This document shows positions 19,891 through 30,600 of a stretch of 64,000 bases of DNA, one piece after another. The stretch is from Hysterangium stoloniferum. Its lineage: Eukaryota > Basidiomycota > Agaricomycetes > Hysterangiales > Hysterangiaceae. Position 1 is the first letter of the stretch. Each line of letters opens with the position of its first letter. The position numbers were made by a program, and so were the translations under genes. The stretch spans positions 682,001-746,000 of the forward strand of contig WHVD01000007.1 of assembly GCA_015178975.1 (NCBI GenBank). Reading direction: 5' to 3'. The notes under the pieces are model-generated. The model was not told where the DNA came from. It saw only the letters and a program-made list of their open reading frames with translations, and made no database searches.

Positions 19891-21904
19891 CCCGCGCGCC
19901 GTGTAATAAACGCCAGGCCGGTTTTATATTATTATATAATTATTATATTTACTTTTAGTTAGTTATAAATATAATATTTTATTATAATAATATAAAAATA
20001 TATATATATTTCGCCTTGATAATGCGCGAGTATTTCAAATCGCGTTTTGTCGGCGTCGGAGTTTGAAATATCATGTGAATGTCACATGATTACTCGCGCG
20101 TTGTGAATAAGCGCTGAGTCGCCGACATATTAATCAAAAAAGAATAAAAAGTAGAAATTCAATAATTTGCTCAATTTATTAGATAAAAATACATAATAAA
20201 TTGTATAAATTCAAGATAAATCAAACAAATATTGTACAATTTAATCGTCGCAATATAATTACATTTGAATATTTGTTTTCGCAATTTGTTAGGGGAAATT
20301 GTTTAAAAATTGGATAAAACTTAGAAATACATAACAGTGAGCGGTACTGTAATATCCGAGTAGTTCCAAATAAAATGACGGTAAAAGTTGGTGAAACCTA
20401 AAAATGACTGAATGTCCTTGACTTTCTGTGGTTTGGACCAATCACAGACAACTTGAACCTTGGTTTCATCCATATGGAGACCCTCAGGTCCGATAATGAA
20501 ACCTAAGTATTCAATAGAATCCATGTCAAAGTAACATTTTTACCATTGGTGAAAAGACCATTTTTATGGAGTCTTCGGAAGATTTCATGGACCTGTTCAT
20601 CGTGAAGAGTGGGATCCTCGGAAAATACCAAAATGTCGTCCAAATAGACTATAACACATACGTCAAGCATGTTGGAAAATATATCATTAACAAAACGTTG
20701 AAAAGCGGAAGGGGCGTTGATAAGGCCAAACAGCATAACCAACCATTCAAAGGATCCATAGCGAGTCCGAAAAGCAGTTTTCCATGCATCGCCCTTGGCA
20801 ATTTGGACCAAATGATAGGCGTGTTTGAGGTCTATTTTGGTGTAGATCTGAGATTTCCGTGGGGCGTCGAGTAAATCGGTAACGAGTGGAAGTGGATACT
20901 TATCTTTCCATGTGATGGAATTTAACCCTCTGAAGTCGACACAGAGTCGAAGGGAGCCATCCTTTGTTCTAATGAAAAGGACGGATGCTCCATATGGAGA
21001 CTTTGAGGGACGGATAAAACCTATTGACAGATATTCATCCAGGAACTCCCAAATAGACGAAAGTTCTGATTGGGATAATGGGTAAATAGGTCCTAACAGA
21101 GGGTTTGAACCAGGCTCAATATCGATTTTTAAGTCGTAGGGCCAATGTGGTGCAAGCCTGTCAGCTTTTTGCTTACTGAAAATGTCCGTGAAATCATGGT
21201 ATTTTTCGGGAACTCCTTCCAGGTCGGCTTTTAGCTCAGATAATTCTGGAGTCACAAAATGTCCAGATGCTTCATCAACTTTTAAGCTGATCGAAAAACA
21301 CTGCGAACCATCCAGTTTACTCGCCCTAACAAATGCCGAAGCATTGATTAGAGAGATTTTTGGAGGCACAGAGGTTTCGGTAGAAGCCGTTGATGCCGTT
21401 GATGCCGAAAAGGTGTTGGCCGGAAGAGACACTGCAGAAGGAACCGAAGTGTCAGGAACTCAGAAATTAATACTGCCTAATACCCAGTCAATCAATGGAT
21501 TATATCGGGTGAGCCAGTTGTATCCAAGAACTACTAAACAGTTAGAGTCCAACTGTGTTATGAAAAAAAAGTAACCATCTGGGATGTTCCACAAGGAAAC
21601 CAGATAGAGATGTCGCAGGCTTGGGTAATTGCCATATTGCTAGTGCCGTCGAACAAATGCAAGGAAATTGTGGGAACAGAATGGAGTTTCAGATTATGTT
21701 TCATGGCAAAGGTGGTATCTACAAAACAGTGTGTGGAGCCGGAATCTATTAGAGCTCAGAACACTAAATTTCCAAGAAAGTCAGAGATGAGTTTTACAAA
21801 TAATGAATCCGGATTGGAGAGAGCAGACACATTGAGACGGATAACCTCAGAAACACGGAGAGAGTCAACGCAACTCTCTGTCCATGCAGATTCTGGAGGG
21901 TTGC

Positions 21905-23125
21905 TTACTCTTTTTTCGACTCCGTGGTGGGTTTTTCCTTAGACGTTGTAGTCATAGTGGAAGTTGCCATGTGGGCCTTGGAAGAGTTAGATTTAACGGT
22001 ACAGTCAGAAACCTTGTGTCTGCCTTTCCAGGCAGAGGTCATTGTCCATACGTCGTTGTTTCTCCTTTGGAGTGAGTTTACCGTCGGTGCCCAACAAATG
22101 GGAAATGTCGGGCTTGTCAGAAGTTGACTGTTTTTCCTTGTTGGATTTCTTGTCTTTCTTCCAGTTGGAGTTTGATTTGCCAGTATTAGTGCCAGAGTTG
22201 CCGGTGTTATTGCCTGAGTTGTTGCCAGAAGACTTGCTAGTTGATGCCTTGTTATTCTGAGAATGTTCCATCGGGTTCTCTCGAGAGACCTCAGCTTTTC
22301 ATTCCCAATAACAGGCATTGGATGTTTGAGCTTTAATCTGCATGAGTCAGAGAGTTTTCGGCTTCCCATCTTTGCAGATCTCGTCTTTAAGGCGTGATAG
22401 AAGTCCCATATAGAAATAGTGCCTGAGGGCGGGATTGTCCCAACCACATCGTGCAGTGAGGGTATTGAACTTGGCGAGATAATCGGAAACTCATTGATTG
22501 TCCTTCATCTTAAGTGTCATTAATTCATTTTCCGCTTTGCCGGATTGATCATAAGGTCCGAAATTAGTTTCCAGTTCTTCCACAAAAGCATCCCAGTCAT
22601 TGAGCCATACGGGTGTCTCGTCGGATATTCCAGATAGTCCGGGTTCGAACCAATCTTGAGTGGTATCCTTGAGATAAGAGAGCATGAAATTGACTTTTTG
22701 ACCGTCGGATTTAAATGCAGCAGGTTGATCACAGAAACTGAAATGGCATTGGAGAAGGAAATTCTTCAATTTTTTTGGATCCTTGCCCGTAAATGGTTCG
22801 GGTTCTTTGACTCTGGTGCGGGATGATTCTTTACTATCCTCAGCAGATTTCAAATAGTCAGCGAATTTCACAATGGAGTTGATAAACAACATTTCAGTCG
22901 GTTCATCGGAAGATTTCTTTTTCGATGATTCCAGCTGATCTTCTGCTTCATTGTCAGAAGTGTGGGGAATATTGGGGTCCTTCATTACCTCGGTAACCTC
23001 CTTGGTAACTTCTTCAACTGAAGCTGATGTTGTCGGCTGAATTGGGGTTTCAGGTTGAGTGGTGTAAAATTGCAACAGGATTGAAGTTGGGATGGTCCTT
23101 CAGCAGCTTTGCGTTTGGGACCCAT
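21905..23125 (-). pseudogene. gypsy #1 gag, frameshifted
   Basis: Structural polyprotein that packages the RNA. ATG at 23,125 (MGPKRKAAEGPSQLQ) lies 35 nt from the 5' LTR. A 1-nt shift leads into the frame 23,075-22,491, which contains PEPFTGKDPKKLKNFLLQCH and DWDAFVEELETNFGPYD, the gag capsid signature. A further shift near 22,490 leads to an Asn/Ser-rich linker (GNNSGNNTGNSGTNTGKSNS) and MDNDLC, where the CCHC zinc knuckle has lost a few bases. It ends SKKE-stop at 21,905, overlapping pol as in gypsy #2. Confidence 0.85.
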
Positions 23126-23159
23126 GATGAGTGAGTCGCAGAGTTCAGATCTGATATAC

Positions 23160-23706
23160 TGTTAAGTGCCGTGTTGGGAACTTATTCCAGAACTATTGGA
23201 AAGTCGGGAACTATCGGATAGGGTCAGGACATCAGCTTCAGCTTATGTGCTGTGCCTCTACGCAAATGCTCAAAGTCCTTAATTTCAGAAGTGAGATTTA
23301 CAATGGAAGATGTGGATATTCAGAGTTCCGAATAGTTCCGAATATTGAGCATACAGAAAGATGGAAGAAGGAATAAGAAACTAAGTCAATATCAGATCTG
23401 AGGTAAAGTACAAATTCGCGGAAACTAATATAAGTCTTCTCATTATTGTACTACAAAATAAGACCATAATAAGACGGAAACAGAAGTATTCTTAAAACGG
23501 AAATACAATAAGACATATCAGGGAGACAATATTCCAAAACAGGAATATAATAAACAAATGAGTGAATACCTGTCAACAGACAAATTACCAAATGCGGAAC
23601 AAGGGAAGAATGTGGAAGATATGGTAATTATGATGTTCTGTAGTCGGAGATCGGAAGTCGGAAGTCAGAAGTCGGATATTGAAACATCCGGGAATGGGTT
23701 GTAACA
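23160..23706 (-). repeat. 5' LTR of gypsy #1 (547 bp)
   Basis: Plus-strand ends TGTTAAGTGCC (23,160) and TTGTAACA (23,706). It shares nearly all positions with 14,242-14,757, with about 30 extra bp near 23,180. No typical TGG-type tRNA primer site abuts its end (the next bases on the minus strand are GTATATCAGATCTG), so the priming mode is open. Confidence 0.92.
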
Positions 23707-24857
23707 GGAAGCAATAATGACTGTATCCAATCTAGCAGTGCTGTGACATTATGTGAAGAGTCGATAGATTCTGATCGCTCAATATATGAAGAATAGTGTT
23801 TATTCAACTACTATTAGAAAGTATTGACCGCTCAGTACAATACTATAGATTACTAGACTGATAGTACAAGTATAGGGATGCACTACACATCACAAGAGTG
23901 ACTGTACAGTTGCTCATGATGACTAGAACAAGAGAATAGAAGAGTTGACCCTTACGGTACAACTTGTAATTAGAAGTAAGAAAGATAATCAGCGAAAGAC
24001 TGAATATCTAGGGTAGAGAGATAGCAGCGTGAGTCGACTACAGTGTCAATGAGTGCAGAGTCTTGAGAGTGGAACTCGACCTTCACGGTTCAAGTCCAAA
24101 TACTATTAGTATGCAAGAAGACACTACCTTTATGGGTAGCTGAGATATTACCCTTGACACCTCTTGCTATTTGACATCTGAGTTGTTACGAGGTGGTGTC
24201 TGCTGGGTAAAAAAGTATCTGTTGTTTGATACCGAGAGTGCCCATAGATATACACAAGACTTCGAACTAAGAAATAAGAAATAAGGGTATGCTCGAAAGA
24301 TATAGAGAATTAAAGAAAAGAAATAAAACTAGATAATAAAGTACTATAATACATATATTATTCCACAGTCCAATTATGATATATGCATACCCTTCACACG
24401 TTGGCCCAATCCTCGAAGATTCATGATTCATCTTTTGTACAAGTCAGTCATCATTTACACTCTTATATTTTTAATATTTACTGACACAAAAGCACAGTAT
24501 GAACTCTTAGTAAAAAATCGATGCCATGGTGCCCATGAACCAGCAGAGATCTGTCAAGTGTTCTATGGCCAGCTACAGTATATCCTGGATTTCAAGCTCC
24601 CTTGATTGCAAGAACTCAATGTCCAGCATGCCCATCAAACCGTTCTAGCATGCATGAAACCCTGCATCACCAATGGCAAAGATGCCACCATTGAAGTGAC
24701 ATCATACAAAGGGATGTCCACAGTTATTTACATTGATCTTCAGACAATTCAATGTGTTGTGGGTCGAGTTGAGTGCGCCCAGGATTGGTTCATTATTGAC
24801 TGCAGTGGTGGTACAGCACGCACAGTATTTGTTGATCCCGAAGACAATGACGAATAG
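23707..24857 (+). pseudogene. Tnp2/CACTA-like gene, part 2 (after the gypsy insertion)
   Basis: 23,707-23,806 continues the reading NNDCIQSSSAVTLCEESIDS from part 1. About 680 bp without recognisable coding follow. Coding resumes after a probable intron end (TTTACTGACACAAAAG, about 24,497) with QYELLVKNRCHGAHEPAEIC, VFYGQLQYILDFKLP, a TGA at 24,603, then TNGKDATIEVTSYKG, IQCVVGRVECAQDWFIIDC and a stop at 24,855-24,857. This resembles the tail of basidiomycete proteins linked to Tnp2 transposases, where a similar VVGRV---WGIID motif is common. The product cannot be intact. Confidence 0.5.
23807..24420. other. non-coding stretch inside the Tnp2-like gene
   Basis: AT-rich, no open frame above noise, no clear terminal repeats or target duplication found by eye. 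Probably an inserted fragment, since the gene reads on both sides. Nothing else supported. Confidence 0.4.
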
Positions 24858-24885
24858 CTGATACCCCTCTGCTACATTCACCCGT

Positions 24886-25176
24886 TTACATTGTGATACA
24901 GAGGCAGACAGTCAAGTTTGCAAGCATTTCAGGAACTTCATATAAGTGCCTCATGTACCTTTCTACAAGCTCCTTCAGAAGGGATTTTATCTCAGTGTAT
25001 TCATGCTCTTCAAAAAAGTGCCTTTTTTTTTTACAAAATAAAAATACTGTGCTCTTAGATGTAGCTCCAGTTTGCACTATGTCCCAGTGAAAGCTCCTTA
25101 TGGGCTTAAATGAAGTGCAATCTCTTCCTACAGTGTCATGATGTAAAAGGTATATGTAATATCCTGCCCACATCAC
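24886..25176 (-). other. unidentified minus-strand open frame at the edge of module X
   Basis: 96 codons open, the most protein-like part being KRHFFEEHEYTEIKSLLKEL and VERYMRHLYEVPEMLANLTV. It overlaps the start of the duplicated module X (24,979 on), so only its first part recurs at 32,470-32,657. I do not recognise it; it may be chance or the tail of a convergent gene. Confidence 0.2.
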
Positions 25177-25535
25177 TTATCGTTGTATTTTCATTTTCAT
25201 ATCACCTTAGTTTTGTTAATATATTGTGTACAGTGGATATATTTTAATGTTTTGAAGCATGCTGGTGTGTGTGTATTAGTACATAATTACATAGATTAAT
25301 ATATGCAAGTTCATAAGTTGATAGCTGGGTATCTCATTGGACGTGCCAGACCCAGATTTTTATCAATATCATTGCCATTTAAAGAGGGGCTGGTGGTCTA
25401 AATTGGATTATAGTCGCTTGTAACTGACCTGATGAGACCTACAATGCTTAGATACATAATGACGAGAACTCAGAATCCCAAGAAATCGTGCAATGGTCGG
25501 TGAAAGATGGCAAAAGGTGCTCGGAAACCAAGAAA
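24979..25535 (+). repeat. module X, copy left of gypsy #2 (557 bp)
   Basis: Nearly identical to 32,461-33,016, including the junction with the LTR. Related sequence occurs at 34,855-35,280 (inverted), 41,090-41,320, 48,060-48,500 and 53,050-53,150, all next to gene-array units. It is therefore a flank module of the array and the target into which gypsy #2 inserted. Confidence 0.85.
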
Positions 25536-26352
25536 TGTTATGACCGGACAATCCCGCCAGACTCCGGGCACTAACCCATATGCCCCATGCCCCACATGCA
25601 CCAAATGTCTGTTTATAGGATTTCCCGCCCGGACTCCATATGTCAAGACTTGGTACATTCGACCTCATTACAACATATATCAGTTACCAGATTTCCCCCA
25701 GACTCCATCTCTGTCTATGTCCATCATTGTCCCATGCATCAGTCACCGGACCCCACTCAGAATCCCATCACCACTCTAATCAAGCCCCATTCCCATTTTA
25801 GTCAAATGACCTGTCACGATTTAGGACTCCACTCCCACTCTGTTTCCCGTTATGGGTTATGCTTTGTCATGTTTTGGACTTTGCTCCATTCCATCCTGTT
25901 CCTAACACCAAACTTGGTGTTTATTATTCCCGTTTTATGTTCTGCTCATTTCGTCTCATTATTACTGGATTCGGTATGACATTTACTCCATGGTCTATTT
26001 AAACTGGCAGATGTTATACATACAATCCAGTCAGAAAATTAGCTTAGATTCCCCCCAGTAATCTAATCCATTTTCCGCTCTAAACCCTTGCTTGATTCAC
26101 ACCGCTCGCACTAGTCGGAGCCCACAGGCTCTGGCACATCTATCTCTCTCAACTATCTCAACTCACAACCCACGACCTCTGACCTACAACCTATGACCCA
26201 CAAACCCCACCTGGACTCCCTGGCATTCCCGTCCGCCTGTTCAAAATTGGACAACATGATCTAGCGAGGGCGCAGCCTATGAGTTGAAGCCAAGTCCTAC
26301 CGGATATCCCACAGGTTTCTCCAGAGACCTGCCCTGTGTGTGTATCCTAACA
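25536..26352 (+). repeat. 5' LTR of gypsy #2 (817 bp)
   Basis: TGTTATGACCGG...TATCCTAACA. Preceded by AGAAA (25,531-25,535), one change from the AGGAA duplication flanking the LTR at 33,017-33,732. Gag starts 37 bp downstream (26,389). Confidence 0.9.
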
Positions 26353-26388
26353 GTATTTTCTGACTAACACTCACAGATTGTTTTCATT

Positions 26389-27662
26389 ATGCCACCAAGA
26401 AGAAATACATGCACACAGGCATCATTCCCTGGACCGTCGACTCTTCATTGCCCATTAACTCTATATACCAGTCAGATGCTTGCGAACCAGTTGGAATCCA
26501 TGGAAGAAGCCCGCATGGAAGAAGTCCCGGAAAACCAGGACAAATCCGAGCAAGAGGACAAATCCGTGGGCCCTGACAAGGGCAAAGGTGTCGAAAATCC
26601 TCCACCTAGTCAACAACTGCACTTGGGGGATCCTACTTCTGAGTTTTTAGCAGGCACTATAGATAAATTTATGACACACATGCTTGAAGAACGAAAGAAA
26701 AAGAAACAAGAACCTCCACAGTCAAAAGTCAATGCTCCAGAACCTTTCACGGGTTCCAACCCAAACAAGCTCTCTACTTTCCTCATGCAATGTCACTTCA
26801 ATTTCCGCGATCAATCCGCTGCATTCTCCACAGACTCCTGAAAAGTCAACTACGCACTTTCATATTTGTTGGGATCCGTGTTGAAATGGTTCGAACCGGC
26901 TTTTAGCGGGATTTCCAAGGAAGAGCCGCTTTGGCTCGAAGATTGGGATGCTTTTGTTGAGGAGCTTGAAACCAACTTTGGCCCATATGATCCAACTGGA
27001 GACGCCGAGAATAGCCTCACAAATCTTTGTATGAAGGACACACAGCGCATCACAGACTACATCGTCCAATTCAACAACCTTGCAGCTCGTTGTCAGTGGG
27101 GCAATCCCACTCTCTGCCACCAATTCTACGCCGGTCTGCCATCCCGCCTTAAAGATGAAGTCTCGAAAGGAGAACATGGCAAGCCAAAAACCCTGTCCTG
27201 TATGCACCTCAAGGCTCAAAACACGGATGCACATTATTGGGAACATCACACGGAAGTTGCCCACAAGACCTCTGTGGACAAAGGAAACAAGTCCACGGCC
27301 AATAAAATAACAACAACTCGTCAACCAGCAACCAGAACTCCACGCAATCTGACAAGAAGAACGATAAAAAGTCTTCAAACAACAACAACAATAAGGACAA
27401 GGACAATAACAAGGGTCAACAGTCCGGCAAGCAAGCCAGAAAACCCAACCTCTCAGGCAAACTTGGACCCGATGGCAAATTGACCCCACAGGAAAGACAA
27501 CATCGTATGGACAACAACCTCTGTCTATTGTGCGGGAAACCTGGTCATCGAGTCCCGGAATGTCCACTGGCAAAAGTAAACTCTTCAAAGGGTCGAACAG
27601 CCAAGGCCTCCATGGAAACCCAGTTGAAGGACAAACCAGCTTCCTACTCGAAAAAAGAGTAA
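26389..27662 (+). pseudogene. gypsy #2 gag, nearly intact
   Basis: ATG at 26,389 (MPPRRNTCTQ). Charged N-terminus, then capsid-type motifs NAPEPFTGSNPNKLSTFLMQ and DWDAFVEELETNFGPYDPTG. One in-frame TGA at 26,839 where gypsy #1 has Gln, and a 1-nt shift near 27,300 before an Asn-rich linker. The zinc knuckle is complete: CLLCGKPGHRVPEC (C-x2-C-x4-H-x4-C, about 27,525). It ends YSKKE-stop at 27,662 and overlaps pol by about 130 nt in the -1 frame. Two lesions keep it from being functional. Confidence 0.85.
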
Positions 27663-30600
27663 GCAATCCCGCGGACTCCGCACAGGTTGGGGGTTGTATT
27701 GCCTCTCCACACATTCAAGAGTTTACCCATCTCAACACATCTGCTCTTTCACATTCTGATTCATTTTTCGTTAAACTTATGTCTAATATGATCCCGAAAT
27801 TCATTTTTTCAGCTCTTATAGATTCAGGCTCAACTCATTGTTTTTTAGATACAAACTTTACGCAAAAAAATTCTTTGTCAACTTACTCAATAAATCCCAT
27901 CGGCCTCCACCTCTTCGATGGCACAAGTAATTCGGTTGTTACCCAAGCTTGTGATTTACCCATCAGTTTCCCATGTGGAACATCTCAATTGGTCACTTTC
28001 TATGTGACCCAGTTAGACTCAAGTTGCTCGGTGGTCCTAGAACATAACTGGCTTACCCACTACAATCCGTTGATTGACTGGATAGCTAACAGTATAACAT
28101 TCTGGACTCCCGCAGCAGCCAAGGAAACTGTGCCTGTCTTGGCCTCCACAGCACCCATGGCCTTCCCAGCACCTACAGTCTCAAGGACTCCTGTGATCCC
28201 TACGGCATCCATAGCTTCCCCGGAACCCACGGCACCTCCGTCCATTTCTCTGATTAATGCTGCAGCTTTTATTAGGGCTTCAAAAATGGATGGGTCCCAA
28301 GCGTTCACTATCAACTTAAAAATTGATGAAGCAACTGGACGTTTTTCAACCTCAGTATCTGAATCTGAGCAAGCCGCTGACCTAGAAGGCATCCCAGAGA
28401 AATATCATGACTTTGCGGATGTTTTTAGCGAGCGAAAAGGTGACCGGCTTCCGCCTCACAGAGAATATGACTTAAAAATCAATCTTGAAGATGGCGCCCA
28501 GCCACCCCTAGGACATATTTACCCGCTCTCGTCCACAGAACCTTCCACAATCCGCGATTTCCTGGATGAACATTTGTCCATAGGTTTTATCCGACCCTCA
28601 AAGTCTCCTTTGGATCACCTGTTCTGTTTGTCAGAAAAAAGGATGGATCCCTTAGACTATGCATTGATTTCAGAGGCCTCAATACTGTCACCAAAAAAGA
28701 TAAATATCCACTCCCACTTATATCTGATCTGCTTGATGCTCCGCAGAATGCCCAGATTTACAACAAAATTGATCTCAAACATGCCTATCATTTGGTCCAG
28801 ATTGCCACAGGCAACGAATGGAAAACTACTTTTAGAACCCACTATGGGGCCTTTGAGTGGTTGGTGATGCCCTTTGGACTCACCAATGCTCCATCTGTTT
28901 TTCAGCATTTTATCAACGACATTTTCTCTGACATGCTCGATGTATGCATCATTGTTTACTTGGATGACATTCTTATCTACTCCGAGAATCCTGCAGAACA
29001 TGACAAACAAGGCTGTGAGGTTCTCCAGAGACTCAGACAACGTGGTTTATTCGCAAATGGTAAAAGATGTACTTTTGACACGGACTCCGTGGAATACCTA
29101 GGTTTCATGATGGGACCCGATGGACTCCGCATGGATGAAACTAAAGTGCAAGTCATCAAAGATTGGCCCAAACCCCGAAAAGTCAAAGATATACAATCCT
29201 TCCTCGGCTTTGCCAATTTTTACAGACGGTTTATCTGTGGATATTCCGACCTCATGGTACCCCTTACCCATCTTACACATAAGGATACTCCGTGGAATTT
29301 TAACAATAAGTGTCAAAAAGCTTTCAATCTTTTAAAAAATTCTTTTTCTACAGCTCCTATTCTGTCGCATTGGAAACTGGACTTCCTGCTCATTGTTGAA
29401 ATGGATGCCTTGGATTATGCGCATGGAGCCATTCTGTCTATCCAGGACTCCAACGGAGAAGTCCACCCGGTGGCTTTTCTGTCCCGAACTTTTACCAGAG
29501 CAGAGCTCAACTATGACTTCATGATGAAGAACTTTTGGCAATCTTTTCAGCTTTCAAAGCGTGGTGACACTATTTGGAAGGCTCAGGAGCTCCTATTGAT
29601 GTTGTAACAGATCACAAAAACCTGGAATACTTTTCTACCACAAAACCTTTGACCCACCGGCAGGCCTGCTGGTCTGAATATCTATCTGCTTTTAATATGA
29701 TTATCTGTTTTCGACCTTGGCAGCAAACCCAACACTTTAACTAGACGATGGGATGTCTATCCTAAAGAGGGGAGCAATGACTATGCAATGGGAAATCCAC
29801 ACAACCTGAAACCTATTTTCACGAATCAACAACTTACCGCATCAGTCCGTACAACTTTCCTCATCAATCCCATTGTCCGTGGAATTATCATTATGGATAT
29901 TGAGAAATTACATCAAGATATTCTATCGGCAATTCCACTAGACCCGATCACTAAAGCTCACCTTGACAATCCCGTGGACCCCGATCAACCTCAGTGGTCT
30001 CTTGATCAGCACGGTTTCATTAGACTTGACGATAGGATCTATATACCGGACTCTGACAGCCTCCACCTCAGGATCCTTCAATACAAACATGATCATCCAC
30101 TCTCAGGACATTTTGGGTACAACAAAACTTTATAATTAATAAGAAGAGAATATACTTGGCCCGGACTCTGTGGATTCGTTAAACACTATTGTAAATCTTG
30201 CACTACTTGTCCCCGCTCGAAATCTCAGCGACACAAGCCATATGGCCTTTTGAAACAACTCCCAGTACCGGAACACCCGTGGAATTCTATCTGTATGGAT
30301 TTCATTGAACACCTACCGGATTCCGAAGGCTTTTCCACCATTCTAGTCGTTGTTGACAGATTCTCAAAACAAGGTATATTTATCCCTACATATGATACAA
30401 TTACATCTGTGCAGTTAGCAGAACTTTTCATTATCCACGTATTTTCCAAGCATGGAGTTCCATCCCACATGACTTCCGATCAAGGATCAGAGTTCGTGTC
30501 TCACTTCTTTAGATCCCTCGGAAAATCCTTGGACATGACATTACATTTCACGTCTGGACATCACCCAGAAGGTGATGGACAAACTGAATGTGTCAACCAG

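Larger units (their letters stand above)
18393..20336 (-). repeat. 1,944-bp solo LTR with heat-shock-type promoter, duplication GTGAG
   Basis: On the minus strand it reads TGTTATGTATTTC...AATACATTACA. The 5-bp target duplication GTGAG is perfect (18,388-18,392 and 20,337-20,341). Removing it restores pol: ITVPLT joins to RLTRKTQSW. No gag or pol inside. Contents: AT-rich arms, six or more degenerate repeats of a CAACAGCTCAGATTGAGGTG type (19,010-19,340), a TATA box with heat-shock elements (19,427-19,528), a CpG-rich tandem block (19,735-19,890) and an ATCATGTGA-ATG-TCACATGAT palindrome (about 20,071). Long for an LTR; family unknown. Confidence 0.82.
16183..21916 (-). pseudogene. gypsy #1 pol (PR-RT-RH-IN-chromodomain), broken
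   Basis: Retroelement polyprotein. Protease motif ALIDSGSTHCFVD (about 21,740). RT is open from 21,432 to 20,503 with FRGLNS, WLVMLFGLINAPSAF and the catalytic YLDDILVFSE, then YLGFIIGPEG (20,524 on). RNase H is interrupted by the solo LTR (18,393-20,336) and resumes with SHWKPDVPIIVETDASDYA (about 18,290). Integrase: Zn region (HYKHDHPISGHYG), first Asp in MDFIEQLP (17,347), second in TSDRGSKFVSHFF, Glu in NQTLEQDL. An in-frame 23-24-residue insertion follows GFTSIL, ending EKCSRC. The chromodomain (KLLYSVKWAGYEGTDEE) ends at 16,183. Multiple TGA codons, mostly at expected Arg (CGA) positions, plus frameshifts. Regulated by the LTR. Confidence 0.88.
14242..23706 (-). mobile_element. complete Ty3/gypsy chromodomain retrotransposon #1
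   Basis: LTRs at 23,160-23,706 (5') and 14,242-14,757 (3') share TGTTA...TAACA ends. Perfect target duplication GGAAG at 14,237-14,241 and 23,707-23,711. Minus-strand order: gag (23,125-21,905), protease, RT, RNase H, integrase, chromodomain (to 16,183), then an antisense gene (14,943-16,083), a polypurine tract (CAGGGGGGGTAC on the minus strand, ending at 14,758) and the 3' LTR. A 1,944-bp solo LTR sits in RNase H. Without it the element is about 7.5 kb. LTR differences, including a ~30-bp length difference near one end, and many stops show that it is old. Confidence 0.93.

Noticed and set aside
26860-27714. 284-codon minus-strand frame
   Set aside because: Antisense shadow of gag; Cys-rich low-information composition and no counterpart opposite the gag of element #1.
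28060-28392. 110-codon minus-strand frame over gypsy #2
   Set aside because: Shadow of the pol frame; the plus strand there carries the linker before RT.
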